Shown: in pieces, positions 40,794-49,975 of the stretch
Position numbering within the stretch: position 1 is the first letter of the stretch
How the letters are laid out: the number at the start of each line of letters is the position of its first letter
Source of the DNA: CAZLNO01 sp964561005
Lineage (GTDB): Bacteria > Pseudomonadota > Alphaproteobacteria > Kiloniellales > Rhodovibrionaceae
Direction: 5' to 3'
DNA: 64,000 nucleotides
NCBI GenBank assembly: GCA_964561005.1
Contig: CAZLNO010000003.1
Coordinates: 1 to 64,000, forward strand
The notes under the pieces: generated by a model
Database searches by the model: none
What the model was told of the DNA's origin: nothing
What the model saw: the letters and a program-made list of their open reading frames with translations, nothing else
Position numbers and translations under genes: made by a program

Positions 40794-41555
40794 ATGGCGG
40801 GCGAGCGCGGCGACGGCGACATCCTGCTCAGCGCCCGCGGCCTGCACATCCACTTCGGCGGCGTGGTGGCGGCCGACGGCGTCGACCTCGACGTGCGCGA
40901 CGGCGAGCGCCTGGCCATCATCGGGCCGAACGGCGCGGGCAAGACCACCTTCATCAACATCTGCACGGGCTACCTGCGCCCGCAGGAGGGCACGGTCCGC
41001 TTCGCCGGCGCGGAGATCACGCGCAAGGCGCCGCGCGCGATCACCCGCCTGGGCGTGGCGCGCTCGTTCCAGATTCCCCAGCTCTTCATCGAGAGCACCG
41101 CGCTGGACAACATGCTGCTGGCCGCCGCCGCGCGCACCCGGCAATGGCGCCCATTCCGGCCGATGACGGACATGCCCGAGCGGGGCGAGATGCTGGAGCT
41201 GCTCGGTCTTCTGGGCGTGGGCGAGGTGGCCCATCAGCACATCGGCGTGCTGCCGGAGGGCACGCGCAAGCTGATCGACATCGCGCTGGCCCTGGCGCTG
41301 AAACCCCGCCTGCTGCTGATGGACGAGCCGACCAGCGGCGTCAGCAGCGAGGAGAAGTACCGCATCATGGACACCCTGGTCGCCGCGCTGGACGCCCAGC
41401 GGGTGACTGCCGTCTTCGTGGAGCACGACATGGAGGTGGTCAGCCGCTACGCTGACCGGGTGGCCGTCTGGTCGGCCGGGCGCATCGCCATGGAGGGCGC
41501 GCCGGCGGTCGTGCTGGACGACCCGGACGTGCTGCGCGATGTGGTAGGAATGTAG
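40794..41555 (+). CDS. Branched-chain-type ABC importer ATPase (LivG-like), variant signature
   Basis: A 253-residue ATPase with Walker A GPNGAGKTT and Walker B LLMDEPTSGV. The signature region reads VLPEGTRKLIDIALAL instead of the usual LSxGQ or LPYGQ form, marking a distinct HAAT subgroup. The EHDMEVVSRY switch histidine is kept. It starts one base after LivM and ends one base before LivF. Confidence 0.9.
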   Translation: MAGERGDGDILLSARGLHIHFGGVVAADGVDLDVRDGERLAIIGPNGAGKTTFINICTGYLRPQEGTVRFAGAEITRKAPRAITRLGVARSFQIPQLFIESTALDNMLLAAAARTRQWRPFRPMTDMPERGEMLELLGLLGVGEVAHQHIGVLPEGTRKLIDIALALALKPRLLLMDEPTSGVSSEEKYRIMDTLVAALDAQRVTAVFVEHDMEVVSRYADRVAVWSAGRIAMEGAPAVVLDDPDVLRDVVGM

Positions 41556-41556
41556 G

Positions 41557-42255
41557 ATGCTGCGGATCGAGGGCCTGGAAGCGCGGATCGCCGGGGTCCA
41601 GGTGCTGCGCGACGTGCACCTGGAGGTGCCGCGCGGCGGCACCGTCGCCCTGATCGGCCGCAACGGCGCGGGCAAGACGACACTCCTGCGCACGATCATG
41701 GGCTTCGTCCGGCCCGTCGGCGGCACGATCATGCTGGAGGACAGCCGGCTCGACGCCGTGCCGGCGCACGACCGGCCGGGCTTCGGCATCGGCTACGCGC
41801 CGGAGGACCGCCGGCTGTTCGCCGCCTTCACCGTGGAGGAGAACATCCGGCTGCCGGCCGAGGTCGCGGGGCTGCCGCGCGCGCACTGGCAGGAGCGCCT
41901 GGACCTGGTCTACGAGGTCGCGCCGGAATTGAAGGAGCTGCGCACGCGCGGCGCCGGCTCGCTCAGCGGCGGCCAGGGCAAGATGGTGGCGCTGGGCCGG
42001 GCGCTGATGATCGGCACCCGCCTGGTGCTGCTGGACGAGCCCTTCCAGGGCCTGGCGCCGGCGCTGGCCAACCGCTACGCCGAGGTGCTGCAGAAGCTGC
42101 ACGAGGAGTACCCGGACATCACGCTGCTGATCGCCGAGTCGAACCCGACGCTGCTGCGCAACTTCGCGGAGACGACCTACACCATCGAGCGCGGCGCCGT
42201 CGCACCGAGCGGGGACCGTCGGTCAGCAACGGCCGCGCATCTGCGGCCGGTGTAA
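41557..42255 (+). CDS. Branched-chain-type ABC importer ATPase (LivF-like)
   Basis: A 232-residue ATPase with Walker A GRNGAGKTT, signature LSGGQGKMVALGRAL and Walker B LVLLDEPFQGLAP. GIGYAPEDRRLF is the LivF Q-loop region. A short C-terminal tail is rich in Ala, Thr and Arg. It completes the five-gene importer. Confidence 0.92.
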   Translation: MLRIEGLEARIAGVQVLRDVHLEVPRGGTVALIGRNGAGKTTLLRTIMGFVRPVGGTIMLEDSRLDAVPAHDRPGFGIGYAPEDRRLFAAFTVEENIRLPAEVAGLPRAHWQERLDLVYEVAPELKELRTRGAGSLSGGQGKMVALGRALMIGTRLVLLDEPFQGLAPALANRYAEVLQKLHEEYPDITLLIAESNPTLLRNFAETTYTIERGAVAPSGDRRSATAAHLRPV

Positions 42256-42299
42256 ACGGGCCTTCGCGGCCAAGAAGGAACGCAAGGGAGGACAACGCC

Positions 42300-43049
42300 A
42301 TGCGACTGAAGGGCAGGATCGCGATCGTCACCGGCGCCGGCAGCGGCTTCGGCGAGGGCATCGCCCGGCGCTACGCGGCGGAGGGCGCCAAGGTGGTCGC
42401 CGCCGACATCCGCGCCGAGGCGGCCGAGCGCGTGGCCGGTGACATCGGCGAGGCGGCGGTCGCCGTGACGGGCGACGTCAGCAAGCGCGAAGACGTCTTC
42501 GCCATCGTGGACAAGGCCCGCACGGCCTTCGGCATCCCCGACATCGTGGTGAACAACGCCGGCATGACCCACCGCAACATGCCGATGCTGGAGGTCGACG
42601 AGGCCACCTTCGACAAGCTCTACGCCGTCAACGTCAAGTCGATCTACCTGATGAGCCTCGCGGTCGTGCCGGCGATGCGGGAGAAGGGCGGCGGCGTCAT
42701 CCTCAACGTCGGCTCCACCGCCGGCATCCGGCCGCGCCCGGGGCTGACCTGGTACAACGGCTCCAAGGCCGCGGTGAACCTGCTGTCCAAGTCGATGGCG
42801 GTGGAACTGGCGCCGGACAACATCCGGGTGAACTGCCTTGCCCCGGTGATGGGCAACACCGCCATGCTGCAGGACTTCATGGGCGTGCCGGACACCCCGG
42901 AGAACCGGAAAAAGTTCCTCGCCACCATCCCGCTGGGTCGGATGAGCGAGCCCGAGGACGTCGCCAAGGCCGCCGTCTACCTGGCCTCCGACGAGGCGGA
43001 CTTCATCACCGGCGTCGAGTTCCCCATCGACGGCGGCCGGACGGTGTAG
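42300..43049 (+). CDS. SDR family NAD(P)-dependent oxidoreductase
   Basis: A 249-residue classical short-chain dehydrogenase: TGAGSGFG, NNAG near residue 86, catalytic Ser in NVGSTAG and the WYNGSK active site. GGGAGG precedes the ATG. It lies 44 bases after LivF in the same direction and is convergent with polA, so it likely processes the imported substrate. Related enzymes are annotated as 3-oxoacyl-ACP or sugar dehydrogenases; specificity cannot be read. Confidence 0.87.
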   Translation: MRLKGRIAIVTGAGSGFGEGIARRYAAEGAKVVAADIRAEAAERVAGDIGEAAVAVTGDVSKREDVFAIVDKARTAFGIPDIVVNNAGMTHRNMPMLEVDEATFDKLYAVNVKSIYLMSLAVVPAMREKGGGVILNVGSTAGIRPRPGLTWYNGSKAAVNLLSKSMAVELAPDNIRVNCLAPVMGNTAMLQDFMGVPDTPENRKKFLATIPLGRMSEPEDVAKAAVYLASDEADFITGVEFPIDGGRTV

Positions 43050-43074
43050 GCGGCTGGGGAAGCGCCGGACGAGG

Positions 43075-45873
43075 TCAGTGCGCCTCCGCCCAGCTTCGCC
43101 CGGTGCCGGCCTCGGCGACCAGGGGTACGCTCAGCTCGACCGCCGGGAGGGCGGCGTTCTCCATCACCTCGCGCACCAGCCGGGAGGTCGCCTCCACCTC
43201 GGCGTCGGGCACCTCGAACAGCAGCTCGTCGTGCACCTGCAGCAGCATGCGCGCGCCGAGCCCGGCCTCCGCCAGGGCGTCCGGCAGGCGGATCATGGCG
43301 CGCTTGATGATGTCGGCGGCCGAGCCCTGGATCGGCGCGTTGATCGCCGCCCGCTCGGAGAAGCTGCGCCGGCCGGGCTGCTTGGACTTGATCTCCGGGA
43401 TGTGGATGCGCCGGCCGAACAGCGTCCTGACCCAGCCGTGCTCGCGCGCCCAGGTCTTCATGTCGTCCATGTAGCGTTTGATGGCCGGATAGCGCTCGAA
43501 GTAGAGGTCGATGTACTGCTTCGCCGCGCCCTGGTCGATGCCCAGGTTCTGCGCCAGGCCGTAAGGCGAGATGCCGTAGATGATGCCGAAGTTGATGGCC
43601 TTGGCGGCGCGCCGCGTGCTCGGGTCCATGCCCTCGGCCGGCACGCCGAAGACCTCGCTGGCGGTGCGGGCGTGGATGTCCTGCTGCTCCAGGAAGGCCT
43701 GCTTCAGCGCCGGCTCCTCGGCCATGTGCGCGGCCAGGCGCAGCTCGATCTGGCTGTAGTCCACCGACAGCAGCGTGTGGCCGTCCTCGGCGACGAAGGC
43801 CTGGCGGATCTTGCGGCCCTCCTCGGTGCGGATCGGGATGTTCTGCAGGTTCGGTTCGGTGGAGGACAGCCGGCCGGTGGAGGCCACCGCCTGCTGATAG
43901 CTGGTGTGCACCCGGCCCGTGCGCTTGTCGATCTGGTCGGGCAGGGCGTCGGTGTAGGTGGACTTCAGCTTCTGCACCTGGCGCCAGTCCAGCACCCGCG
44001 CCGGCAGGTCGTGGCCCTGGGCGGCCAGGCCCTGCAGCACCTCGGCGTCGGTGGAATAGCTGCCGGACTTGCCCTTGCGCTGGCCCTGCAGCCCCATCTC
44101 GTCGAACAGCACCTCGCCGAGCTGCTTGGGCGAGCCGATGGTGAAGCGCCGTCCGGCCAGGCGGTAGATCTCGCCCTCCAGCTCCTCCATGCGCCGGGCG
44201 AAGTCCTGGGACATGCGGCGCAGCACCTCGGGGTCGACCTTGACCCCCACGCCCTCCATCTCCGCCAGCACGGCGGAGAGCGGGCGCTCCAGGGTCTCGT
44301 ACACGGTGACCAGGCGCTCCTTCAGCAGCCGCGGCTTCAGGATGGCGTGCAGGCGATAGGTGATGTCGGCGTCCTCGGCGGCGTAGTCCAGCGCGGTGTC
44401 CAGCGGCACGCGGTCGAAGGTGACCTGGCTCTTGCCGCTGCCGGCCACCTCCTTGTACTTGATCGTTTCGTGGCCGATATGAAGCCGCGCCAGCTCGTCC
44501 ATGCCGTGGCCGTGCAGCCCGGCGTCGAGCACGTAGGACAGCAGCATGGTGTCGTCGATCGGCGCGACGTCCAGGCCGTAGCGCGCCAGGACGACGCGGT
44601 CGTACTTGATGTTCTGCCCGATCTTCAGCGTGCCCGGATCGGCCAGCAGCGGCTTCAGCGCGGCCAGCGCCTCGTCCAGCGGAATTTGCTTGGGCGCGCC
44701 ACCCTGGTCCTGCAGCAGCGTGCCGTCGCCCTCGGCCCTGTGCGCCAGCGGGATGTAGCAGGCGCGGCCCGGCGCCGTCGCCAGGCTGACGCCCACCAGC
44801 TCCGCTTCCACCGCGCCCAGCGAGGTGGTCTCCACGTCGACCGCGCAGAGCCCTTTGTCGGAGGCCTCGTCGATCCAGGCGCGCAGGCGGTCCATGTCCT
44901 GCACCAGCTCGTAATCGGCCGCCGCCTCGGCCGGCGGCGGCTCGTCGCGCGCCGACTCCTCCAGCCCCAGGCGGCCGATGATGGAGTTGAAGTCGTTCTC
45001 CCGCAGGAAGGCCAGAAGCGTGGCGTCGTCCGGCTCGCGGTTGCGCAAGTCTTCCAGGCTATAGGCCAGGTCCATGTCGGGGCAAAGCTGGACCAGCTTC
45101 TTGGAGACGCGCGCCTGCTCGGCGTGCTCGATCAGGTTCTCGCGCCGCTTCTTCTGCTTGATCTCCTCGGCGCGCGCCAGGAGGTTTTCCAGGCTGCCGT
45201 AGGCCTGGATCAGCTCGGCGGCGATCTTCTGGCCGATGCCGGGCACGCCGGGCACGTTGTCGACGCTGTCGCCCCACAGTGCCTGGACGTCGACGACCTT
45301 CTCGGGCGGCACGCCGAACTTCTTCTCCACGTCCTCCGGCCCGATGACGCGGCCGTCCATGGGGTCCATCATCTCCACCCCCGGCCCGATCAACTGCATC
45401 AGGTCCTTGTCGGAGGAGACGATGGTCACCTTCACGCCCGCTTGTTTCGCCCGCGCGGCGAAGCTGGCGATGATGTCGTCGGCCTCGTAGCCCTCGTGCT
45501 CGATGCAGGGAATGTTGAAGGCGCGCACGGCCTCGCGCACGATGGCGAGCTGCGGGCGCAGGTCTTCCGGCATTTCCGGCCGGTTGGCCTTGTACTCGGG
45601 ATAGATCTCGTTGCGGAAGGATTCCCCGGCGGCGTCGAAGATCACGGCGATGGCGTCGCGCGAATTGGTGTCGCGCAGCAGCTTCATCAGCATGTTGGTG
45701 AAGCCGTAGGCCGCGAAGGTCGGCGTGCCGTCCGCCCGCGTCATCGTCGGCGGCAGCTTGTGGTAGGCGCGGAAGATATAGCCGGAGCCGTCCACCAGGT
45801 AGAGGTGCTTGACCGGCTCCTGGCTGGAATCCCTGCTCTGATCCTGCGTCTGCGGCTCGGCGGCGTCGGGCAT
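43075..45873 (-). CDS. polA: DNA polymerase I
   Basis: A 932-residue repair and Okazaki-fragment polymerase. The N-terminal 5'-3' exonuclease covers about residues 20-310 (LYLVDGSGYIFRAYH, SSDKDLMQL, GDSVDNVPGVPGIG). The 3'-5' proofreading domain is intact at its first motif (VDVETTSLG). The polymerase domain has SVDYSQIELRLAAH and the C-terminal QVHDELLFEV. All three activities appear present. It is convergent with the SDR gene, 25 bases apart. Confidence 0.97.
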   Translation of the reverse strand: MPDAAEPQTQDQSRDSSQEPVKHLYLVDGSGYIFRAYHKLPPTMTRADGTPTFAAYGFTNMLMKLLRDTNSRDAIAVIFDAAGESFRNEIYPEYKANRPEMPEDLRPQLAIVREAVRAFNIPCIEHEGYEADDIIASFAARAKQAGVKVTIVSSDKDLMQLIGPGVEMMDPMDGRVIGPEDVEKKFGVPPEKVVDVQALWGDSVDNVPGVPGIGQKIAAELIQAYGSLENLLARAEEIKQKKRRENLIEHAEQARVSKKLVQLCPDMDLAYSLEDLRNREPDDATLLAFLRENDFNSIIGRLGLEESARDEPPPAEAAADYELVQDMDRLRAWIDEASDKGLCAVDVETTSLGAVEAELVGVSLATAPGRACYIPLAHRAEGDGTLLQDQGGAPKQIPLDEALAALKPLLADPGTLKIGQNIKYDRVVLARYGLDVAPIDDTMLLSYVLDAGLHGHGMDELARLHIGHETIKYKEVAGSGKSQVTFDRVPLDTALDYAAEDADITYRLHAILKPRLLKERLVTVYETLERPLSAVLAEMEGVGVKVDPEVLRRMSQDFARRMEELEGEIYRLAGRRFTIGSPKQLGEVLFDEMGLQGQRKGKSGSYSTDAEVLQGLAAQGHDLPARVLDWRQVQKLKSTYTDALPDQIDKRTGRVHTSYQQAVASTGRLSSTEPNLQNIPIRTEEGRKIRQAFVAEDGHTLLSVDYSQIELRLAAHMAEEPALKQAFLEQQDIHARTASEVFGVPAEGMDPSTRRAAKAINFGIIYGISPYGLAQNLGIDQGAAKQYIDLYFERYPAIKRYMDDMKTWAREHGWVRTLFGRRIHIPEIKSKQPGRRSFSERAAINAPIQGSAADIIKRAMIRLPDALAEAGLGARMLLQVHDELLFEVPDAEVEATSRLVREVMENAALPAVELSVPLVAEAGTGRSWAEAH

Positions 45874-45936
45874 GGCAACCTCTCACATAGCGGCGCGCCG
45901 GCCGGAACTCCAGGGCGCTCGCGCGGCGCCCGGCGC

Positions 45937-46119
45937 TCAGTGCCCCTGGCCCACCTTCGCGCCCTGGCGCAGGATGAAGCGGCGGCCGCAGTAGGGGCAG
46001 TCGACCTGGCCGCGGCCCTCCATGTTCAGGAAGACCCGCGGATGTCCCAGCGCCGGGTTGGGCCCGCCGTCGCAGGCCACGACCTCGTCCTCCACATGCA
46101 CCGTTTCGACCGGCTCCAT
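45937..46119 (-). CDS. zf-CHCC zinc-finger protein, complex I NDUFS6-like
   Basis: A 60-residue protein with the zinc-finger pattern C-x(n)-H-x(n)-C-x2-C, seen as VACDGG, LGHPRVFLN and CPYCGRRFIL. It is homologous to the mitochondrial 13-kDa complex I subunit (NDUFS6), a lineage marker for alphaproteobacteria. ATG 46119 follows GGGGGAGG. It lies just upstream of polA on the same strand. Its bacterial role is presumably in complex I or Fe-S biology. Confidence 0.82.
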   Translation of the reverse strand: MEPVETVHVEDEVVACDGGPNPALGHPRVFLNMEGRGQVDCPYCGRRFILRQGAKVGQGH

Positions 46120-46248
46120 CGACCTCCCCCCAGTGTCCATCCCGATAACGTCCGTTCCGAACCGCGTTGATCCCCGACGCCCCCGGATGATACAGCGCGG
46201 GTCCACCCGATCCAAACCGCTTGAAGCGGGCGCGCGCCCGCCCATGTG

Positions 46249-47271
46249 ATGACCATGCCGCGAGACACAGCATCACCGAGCCGGTCCGCCACGGCGCTCG
46301 CCGTCGATCTGCCGGACCACGCCGTCGAGGTCAAGGGCCTGAACAAGGTCTATCGGGCCAGCGGCCGCAGCGCGGCCAAGCAGGCGCTGAGCGACGTCGA
46401 CCTGGCGATCGGTCGGGGCAAGCTGTTCGGCCTGCTGGGGCCGAACGGCGCCGGCAAGTCGACGCTGATCAACATCATGGCCGGGCTGGTGCTGAAGACC
46501 AGCGGCTCGGTGAGGCTGTGGGGGTATGACATCGAGGCCGACATGCGACGGGCGCGCGCGTCGATCGGCATCGTCCCGCAGGAGCTGAACATCGATCCCT
46601 TCTTCACGCCGCGCGAACTGCTGGAGTTGCAGGCCGGGCTGTACGGCGTGCCGCCGAAGGAGCGCCGCACCGACGAAATCCTGGAGGCGATGGGCCTGCT
46701 GGACAAGGCGGAGGCCTATACCCGCTCGCTGTCGGGCGGCATGCGCCGGCGACTGATGGTGGCCAAGGCGATGGTGCACGACCCGCCGATCCTGGTACTG
46801 GACGAGCCGACCGCCGGCGTGGACGTCGAGCTGCGCCGCCAGCTCTGGGCGCACGTGCGCGGTCTGAACCGCCGCGGCACCACGGTGCTGCTGACCACGC
46901 ACTACCTGGAAGAGGCCGAGGAGCTCTGCGACGAGATCGCCATCATCAATCACGGCCGCGTCATCGCCTGCGATCCCACCCCCAAGCTGCTGCAGCGCCT
47001 GGACAACAAGACGCTGGCGCTGAACGTCGCCGAGCACCTGACGGCCGTGCCGCCGGCGCTGGCCCGCTTCGAGCCGGAGCTGCCGGACCCGAACCGTCTC
47101 GTCTTCCGCTACCGCGCCAGCCAGAGCCCGGTGCCGGAGGTCCTCGCGGCGGTCAGCGAGGCCGGGCTGACGGTGACCGACGTCTCCACCGTGGAGACCG
47201 ACCTGGAGGACATCTTCCTTCAGCTCACCGGCAAGGACACGGCGGAGGCAGCCGGGGCAGCGGCCTCGTAG
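46249..47271 (+). CDS. ABC-2 type ATP-binding protein without adjacent permease
   Basis: A 340-residue ATPase with GPNGAGKST, signature LSGGM and LVLDEPTAGVDV, plus the switch histidine in LLTTHYLEEAEE. The C-terminal 80 residues carry the ABC-2 exporter extension (ETDLEDIFLQLTG). GTG 46246, ATG 46249 and ATG 46255 are all possible starts. The next gene is a lipoprotein hydrolase, not a membrane subunit. The permease must be encoded elsewhere, perhaps even by the pair at 91-1688, though that has its own ATPase. Confidence 0.88.
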   Translation: MTMPRDTASPSRSATALAVDLPDHAVEVKGLNKVYRASGRSAAKQALSDVDLAIGRGKLFGLLGPNGAGKSTLINIMAGLVLKTSGSVRLWGYDIEADMRRARASIGIVPQELNIDPFFTPRELLELQAGLYGVPPKERRTDEILEAMGLLDKAEAYTRSLSGGMRRRLMVAKAMVHDPPILVLDEPTAGVDVELRRQLWAHVRGLNRRGTTVLLTTHYLEEAEELCDEIAIINHGRVIACDPTPKLLQRLDNKTLALNVAEHLTAVPPALARFEPELPDPNRLVFRYRASQSPVPEVLAAVSEAGLTVTDVSTVETDLEDIFLQLTGKDTAEAAGAAAS

Positions 47272-47283
47272 GTCGAGGACGGG

Positions 47284-48378
47284 ATGGCGCCCCGCCGAAC
47301 GAATCGCCGTCGCCCGATCAGCCACCTGGCCTTGATGACGCTTCTGCTGGTCGCCGGCTGCGCGCCGCGCGTCGCCCCCACCGACACGGGGGCACCCGCG
47401 CCGGCCACGGCGACGGGCAGCGTGCTGAGAATGCCCGACGGCGCGCGGCTGCCGTTGCGCGTGTGGCGTTCGCGGCAGGGCCCGCCCAAGGCCGTACTGC
47501 TGGGGCTGCACGGCTTCAACGACTATTCCATGGCCTTCGACCTGCCGGGAAGCTGGTTCGCCGCCCAGGGCTATACGCTCTACGCCTATGACCAGCGCGG
47601 CTTCGGCGCCAATCCGAACGCCGGCATCTGGCCCGGCACCGACGCGCTGGTGCGCGATCTTGCCGTGGCGGTGCGGCAGCTTCGCGAGCGCCATCCCGAC
47701 CGGCCGCTCTACCTGCTCGGCACCTCGATGGGCGGGGCGGTGGTCCTGGCGGCGGCCGGGCGCGAGCGGCTCCCGCCGGTCGACGGCGTCGTCCTGTCGG
47801 CGCCGGCCGTCTGGGCGTGGGAGACCATGCCGTTCTACCAGCGCTGGGCGCTGTGGCTGAGCGCGCATACCGTCCCCTGGATGACGCTCACCGGCGCGGG
47901 CCTGGACATCCAGGCCAGCGACAACCGGGTGGCGCTGTGGACGCTGGGCATGGACCCCTTGGTGGTCAAGGCCACGCGGGTGGATGCCATGCATGGCCTC
48001 ACGAACCTGATGGACGAGGCGCTGACCGCGGGCGACGCGCTGCCGGCCCCCGCGCTGATCCTCTATGGCGAGAAGGACGAGATCGTGCCCTTCGCGCCGA
48101 TGCGGCGGCTCTGGCGGCAGGTGGCCGACCGCCCCGGCATTACCCTGGGGCTGTACGCGCAGGGCTGGCACCTGCTGCTGCGCGACCAGCAGGCCTACAC
48201 CGTCTGGCGCGACATCGCCGCCTGGATGCGGAGCCCGGCGGGCGGCCTGCCCTCGGACGCCGACGAGCGGGCGCGCGCCACGCTGCGCCGGCAGGAGCCG
48301 CCGGACGCCGCGCCGGCCCCGGCGAAGCGGGCCGCCGGCGCGGCGCTGTCCGCCAAGGCCCGCGCGCGAATCCGGTAG
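47284..48378 (+). CDS. Lipoprotein alpha/beta hydrolase (monoacylglycerol lipase-like)
   Basis: A 364-residue serine hydrolase. The lipobox LLVAGC (Cys26) after an Arg-rich N-terminus marks it as a membrane-anchored lipoprotein. The nucleophile is in GTSMGGA, the acid in LYGEKDEIVP and the histidine in QGWHLLLRD. The fold resembles monoacylglycerol lipases and lysophospholipases of the serine aminopeptidase S33 group. A basic, Ala/Pro-rich tail follows the catalytic domain. It starts 12 bases after the ABC ATPase and may be co-transcribed with it. Confidence 0.85.
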   Translation: MAPRRTNRRRPISHLALMTLLLVAGCAPRVAPTDTGAPAPATATGSVLRMPDGARLPLRVWRSRQGPPKAVLLGLHGFNDYSMAFDLPGSWFAAQGYTLYAYDQRGFGANPNAGIWPGTDALVRDLAVAVRQLRERHPDRPLYLLGTSMGGAVVLAAAGRERLPPVDGVVLSAPAVWAWETMPFYQRWALWLSAHTVPWMTLTGAGLDIQASDNRVALWTLGMDPLVVKATRVDAMHGLTNLMDEALTAGDALPAPALILYGEKDEIVPFAPMRRLWRQVADRPGITLGLYAQGWHLLLRDQQAYTVWRDIAAWMRSPAGGLPSDADERARATLRRQEPPDAAPAPAKRAAGAALSAKARARIR

Positions 48379-48633
48379 GCCGCGGCCGGCGACCCGGTGG
48401 CTTATGCTAGGAGCTGCCCAGCAGCGCCGTGGCCGTCATCGCTCCCCGACCCTCGGCAAGATGCAGGCGGGTCTGGCCGCATGCGGGTCTGGCCGCATGG
48501 GGCGTGTCGCCGGCCAGAAGGCGATCCCGAAGGCGATGGCCACGGACATAAGTGCCCACGGCCGGCTGGCCCAGACCGCCAGGACCGCGTCCGCCACCGT
48601 CTCCGCTTCCTCCGGCAGGAGGCGCAGTCGGCA

Positions 48634-49353
48634 TCACCCCGCGGTCGATGCCTCGTCTGCATCGGTCGAGGCGCGGCGCAGCACCGTCAGCCGCGTCGGC
48701 TGGTCCAGCCAGTACGCGCCCTCGGCGACGCGCGCGCTGGCGTGGAAGCGTTCGCGCATGTCGGCTTCCAGGGCGGCCATGGCCTCGGCGCGGCGCGGGT
48801 CGACGGCGATGACCCCCTCGCGCCAGGCCTCGAAGGACTCGTGGCGGACCGGGGCGGCATACTCGCTCTCGTGTTCCAGGCTCCAGGCGGCCGTGGCGGC
48901 GGCGCGGTGCAGCGCGCGGTAGGCCTCGGCGCGCACCTCGGTCTCGTCCTCGATCGGCCGCACCAGCTCGAACTGCGGCCCCTCGGCGATCGGCTCCACC
49001 ACGATGGCGCGGCCGTCCGGCTTGACGGCGCGGGCGGCCTCGTCGAGCGCGGTGTCCATCAGCCCCGAGGGCACATGGTGCAGGGCGTTGAAGAAGACCG
49101 CCGCCTCCAGGCAGCGCGCGACCAGCGGCAACGCCTCGCCGCCGGCGGCGACATAGCGGATCGTGCCCACGGGCTCGGCCGCGCGCGCCTTCGACAGCGC
49201 GACGAGCTGCGGGTCCAGGCCGACGACCTCGGCGCCGCCCCTGGCCATGACGCGGGAGATGGCGCCGCGCCCGCAGCCGATGTCGGCGATCCGGGTCCCG
49301 GCGCCGGGCAGCCACTCGGCCAGCACGGCGGTGTGCTTTCGCGTTGGGCGCAT
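48634..49353 (-). CDS. Class I SAM-dependent methyltransferase
   Basis: A 239-residue methyltransferase with the SAM motif IADIGCGRGAIS near residue 22 and FNALHHVP near residue 88. It lies seven bases after the UspA gene in the same direction. The acceptor is unknown; the ALHH segment is frequent in small-molecule and lipid methyltransferases. The 255 bases downstream to the lipoprotein hydrolase contain no convincing gene. Confidence 0.82.
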   Translation of the reverse strand: MRPTRKHTAVLAEWLPGAGTRIADIGCGRGAISRVMARGGAEVVGLDPQLVALSKARAAEPVGTIRYVAAGGEALPLVARCLEAAVFFNALHHVPSGLMDTALDEAARAVKPDGRAIVVEPIAEGPQFELVRPIEDETEVRAEAYRALHRAAATAAWSLEHESEYAAPVRHESFEAWREGVIAVDPRRAEAMAALEADMRERFHASARVAEGAYWLDQPTRLTVLRRASTDADEASTAG

Positions 49354-49360
49354 GGTCGGC

Positions 49361-49816
49361 CTAGCCTTTCACGATCAGCACGTCGACCTTGGCCGTGCCG
49401 GCCAGCTTTTGCGAGACGCTGCCCAGCATCAGCCCGGTCAGCCGGCCGAACCCCCGGCTGCCAGCCACGATCAGGTCGGCCTGCTGGTCCTCGCTCGCCT
49501 CCAGGATGGCGTGGGCCGGCTCGCCCAGCAGCGACAGCGTGCGGATCGTCAGCGCGCCGCCGGCGGTGTCCTCGACATGCTCGCGGGCACGGCGCAGCAC
49601 CTCGCGGGCAATGTTCTCCCAGACCGAGGTCGGACCCTCGTCCAGGTGCTCGGTATGGGCGTAGCGCCGGAGGTCCTCCGGGATCGGCTGGCGCGGCTCC
49701 ACCGTGGCAAGCAACAGCTCGGCGCCGCTGTCCCTCGCCAGCACGCCCGCCTTCACGGCCGCGCGGTCGCCATGCTCCGAGCCGTCGACGGCGGCAAGAA
49801 TGCGTTTGTACGCCAT
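49361..49816 (-). CDS. Universal stress protein (UspA family)
   Basis: A 151-residue UspA-like protein with KRILAAVDGSEHGDRA at the start and the ATP-binding GSRGFGRLTGLMLGSVSQ loop, in which G-2x-G-9x-G-S is visible. ATG 49816 is chosen because it opens the fold directly. It is the first gene of a two-gene minus-strand unit with the methyltransferase. Confidence 0.9.
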   Translation of the reverse strand: MAYKRILAAVDGSEHGDRAAVKAGVLARDSGAELLLATVEPRQPIPEDLRRYAHTEHLDEGPTSVWENIAREVLRRAREHVEDTAGGALTIRTLSLLGEPAHAILEASEDQQADLIVAGSRGFGRLTGLMLGSVSQKLAGTAKVDVLIVKG

Positions 49817-49975
49817 GGTCCCCTCGTGTCTGTTTCGTGTCTGTTCGTTGCCGTTCGCGCGGGTCAGCGTTCTTTCGGGCGCCATGCCGTGCCTTGATCC
49901 CGGTCAAGACGTGGCAGGAAGGCTTGCCTGGCGGCGCACAGCCTTTAGGCTGCCCTGGGGAGGCGCGCTTGCAAA

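Noticed and set aside
43078..46170. Very long open frame antisense to polA (about 1030 codons), and similar long antisense frames opposite htpG, mutL and others
   Set aside because: They mirror well-identified genes, are rich in Arg, Gly, His and Gln from reverse-reading GC-rich codons, and show no domain. High GC content makes stop codons rare in these frames.
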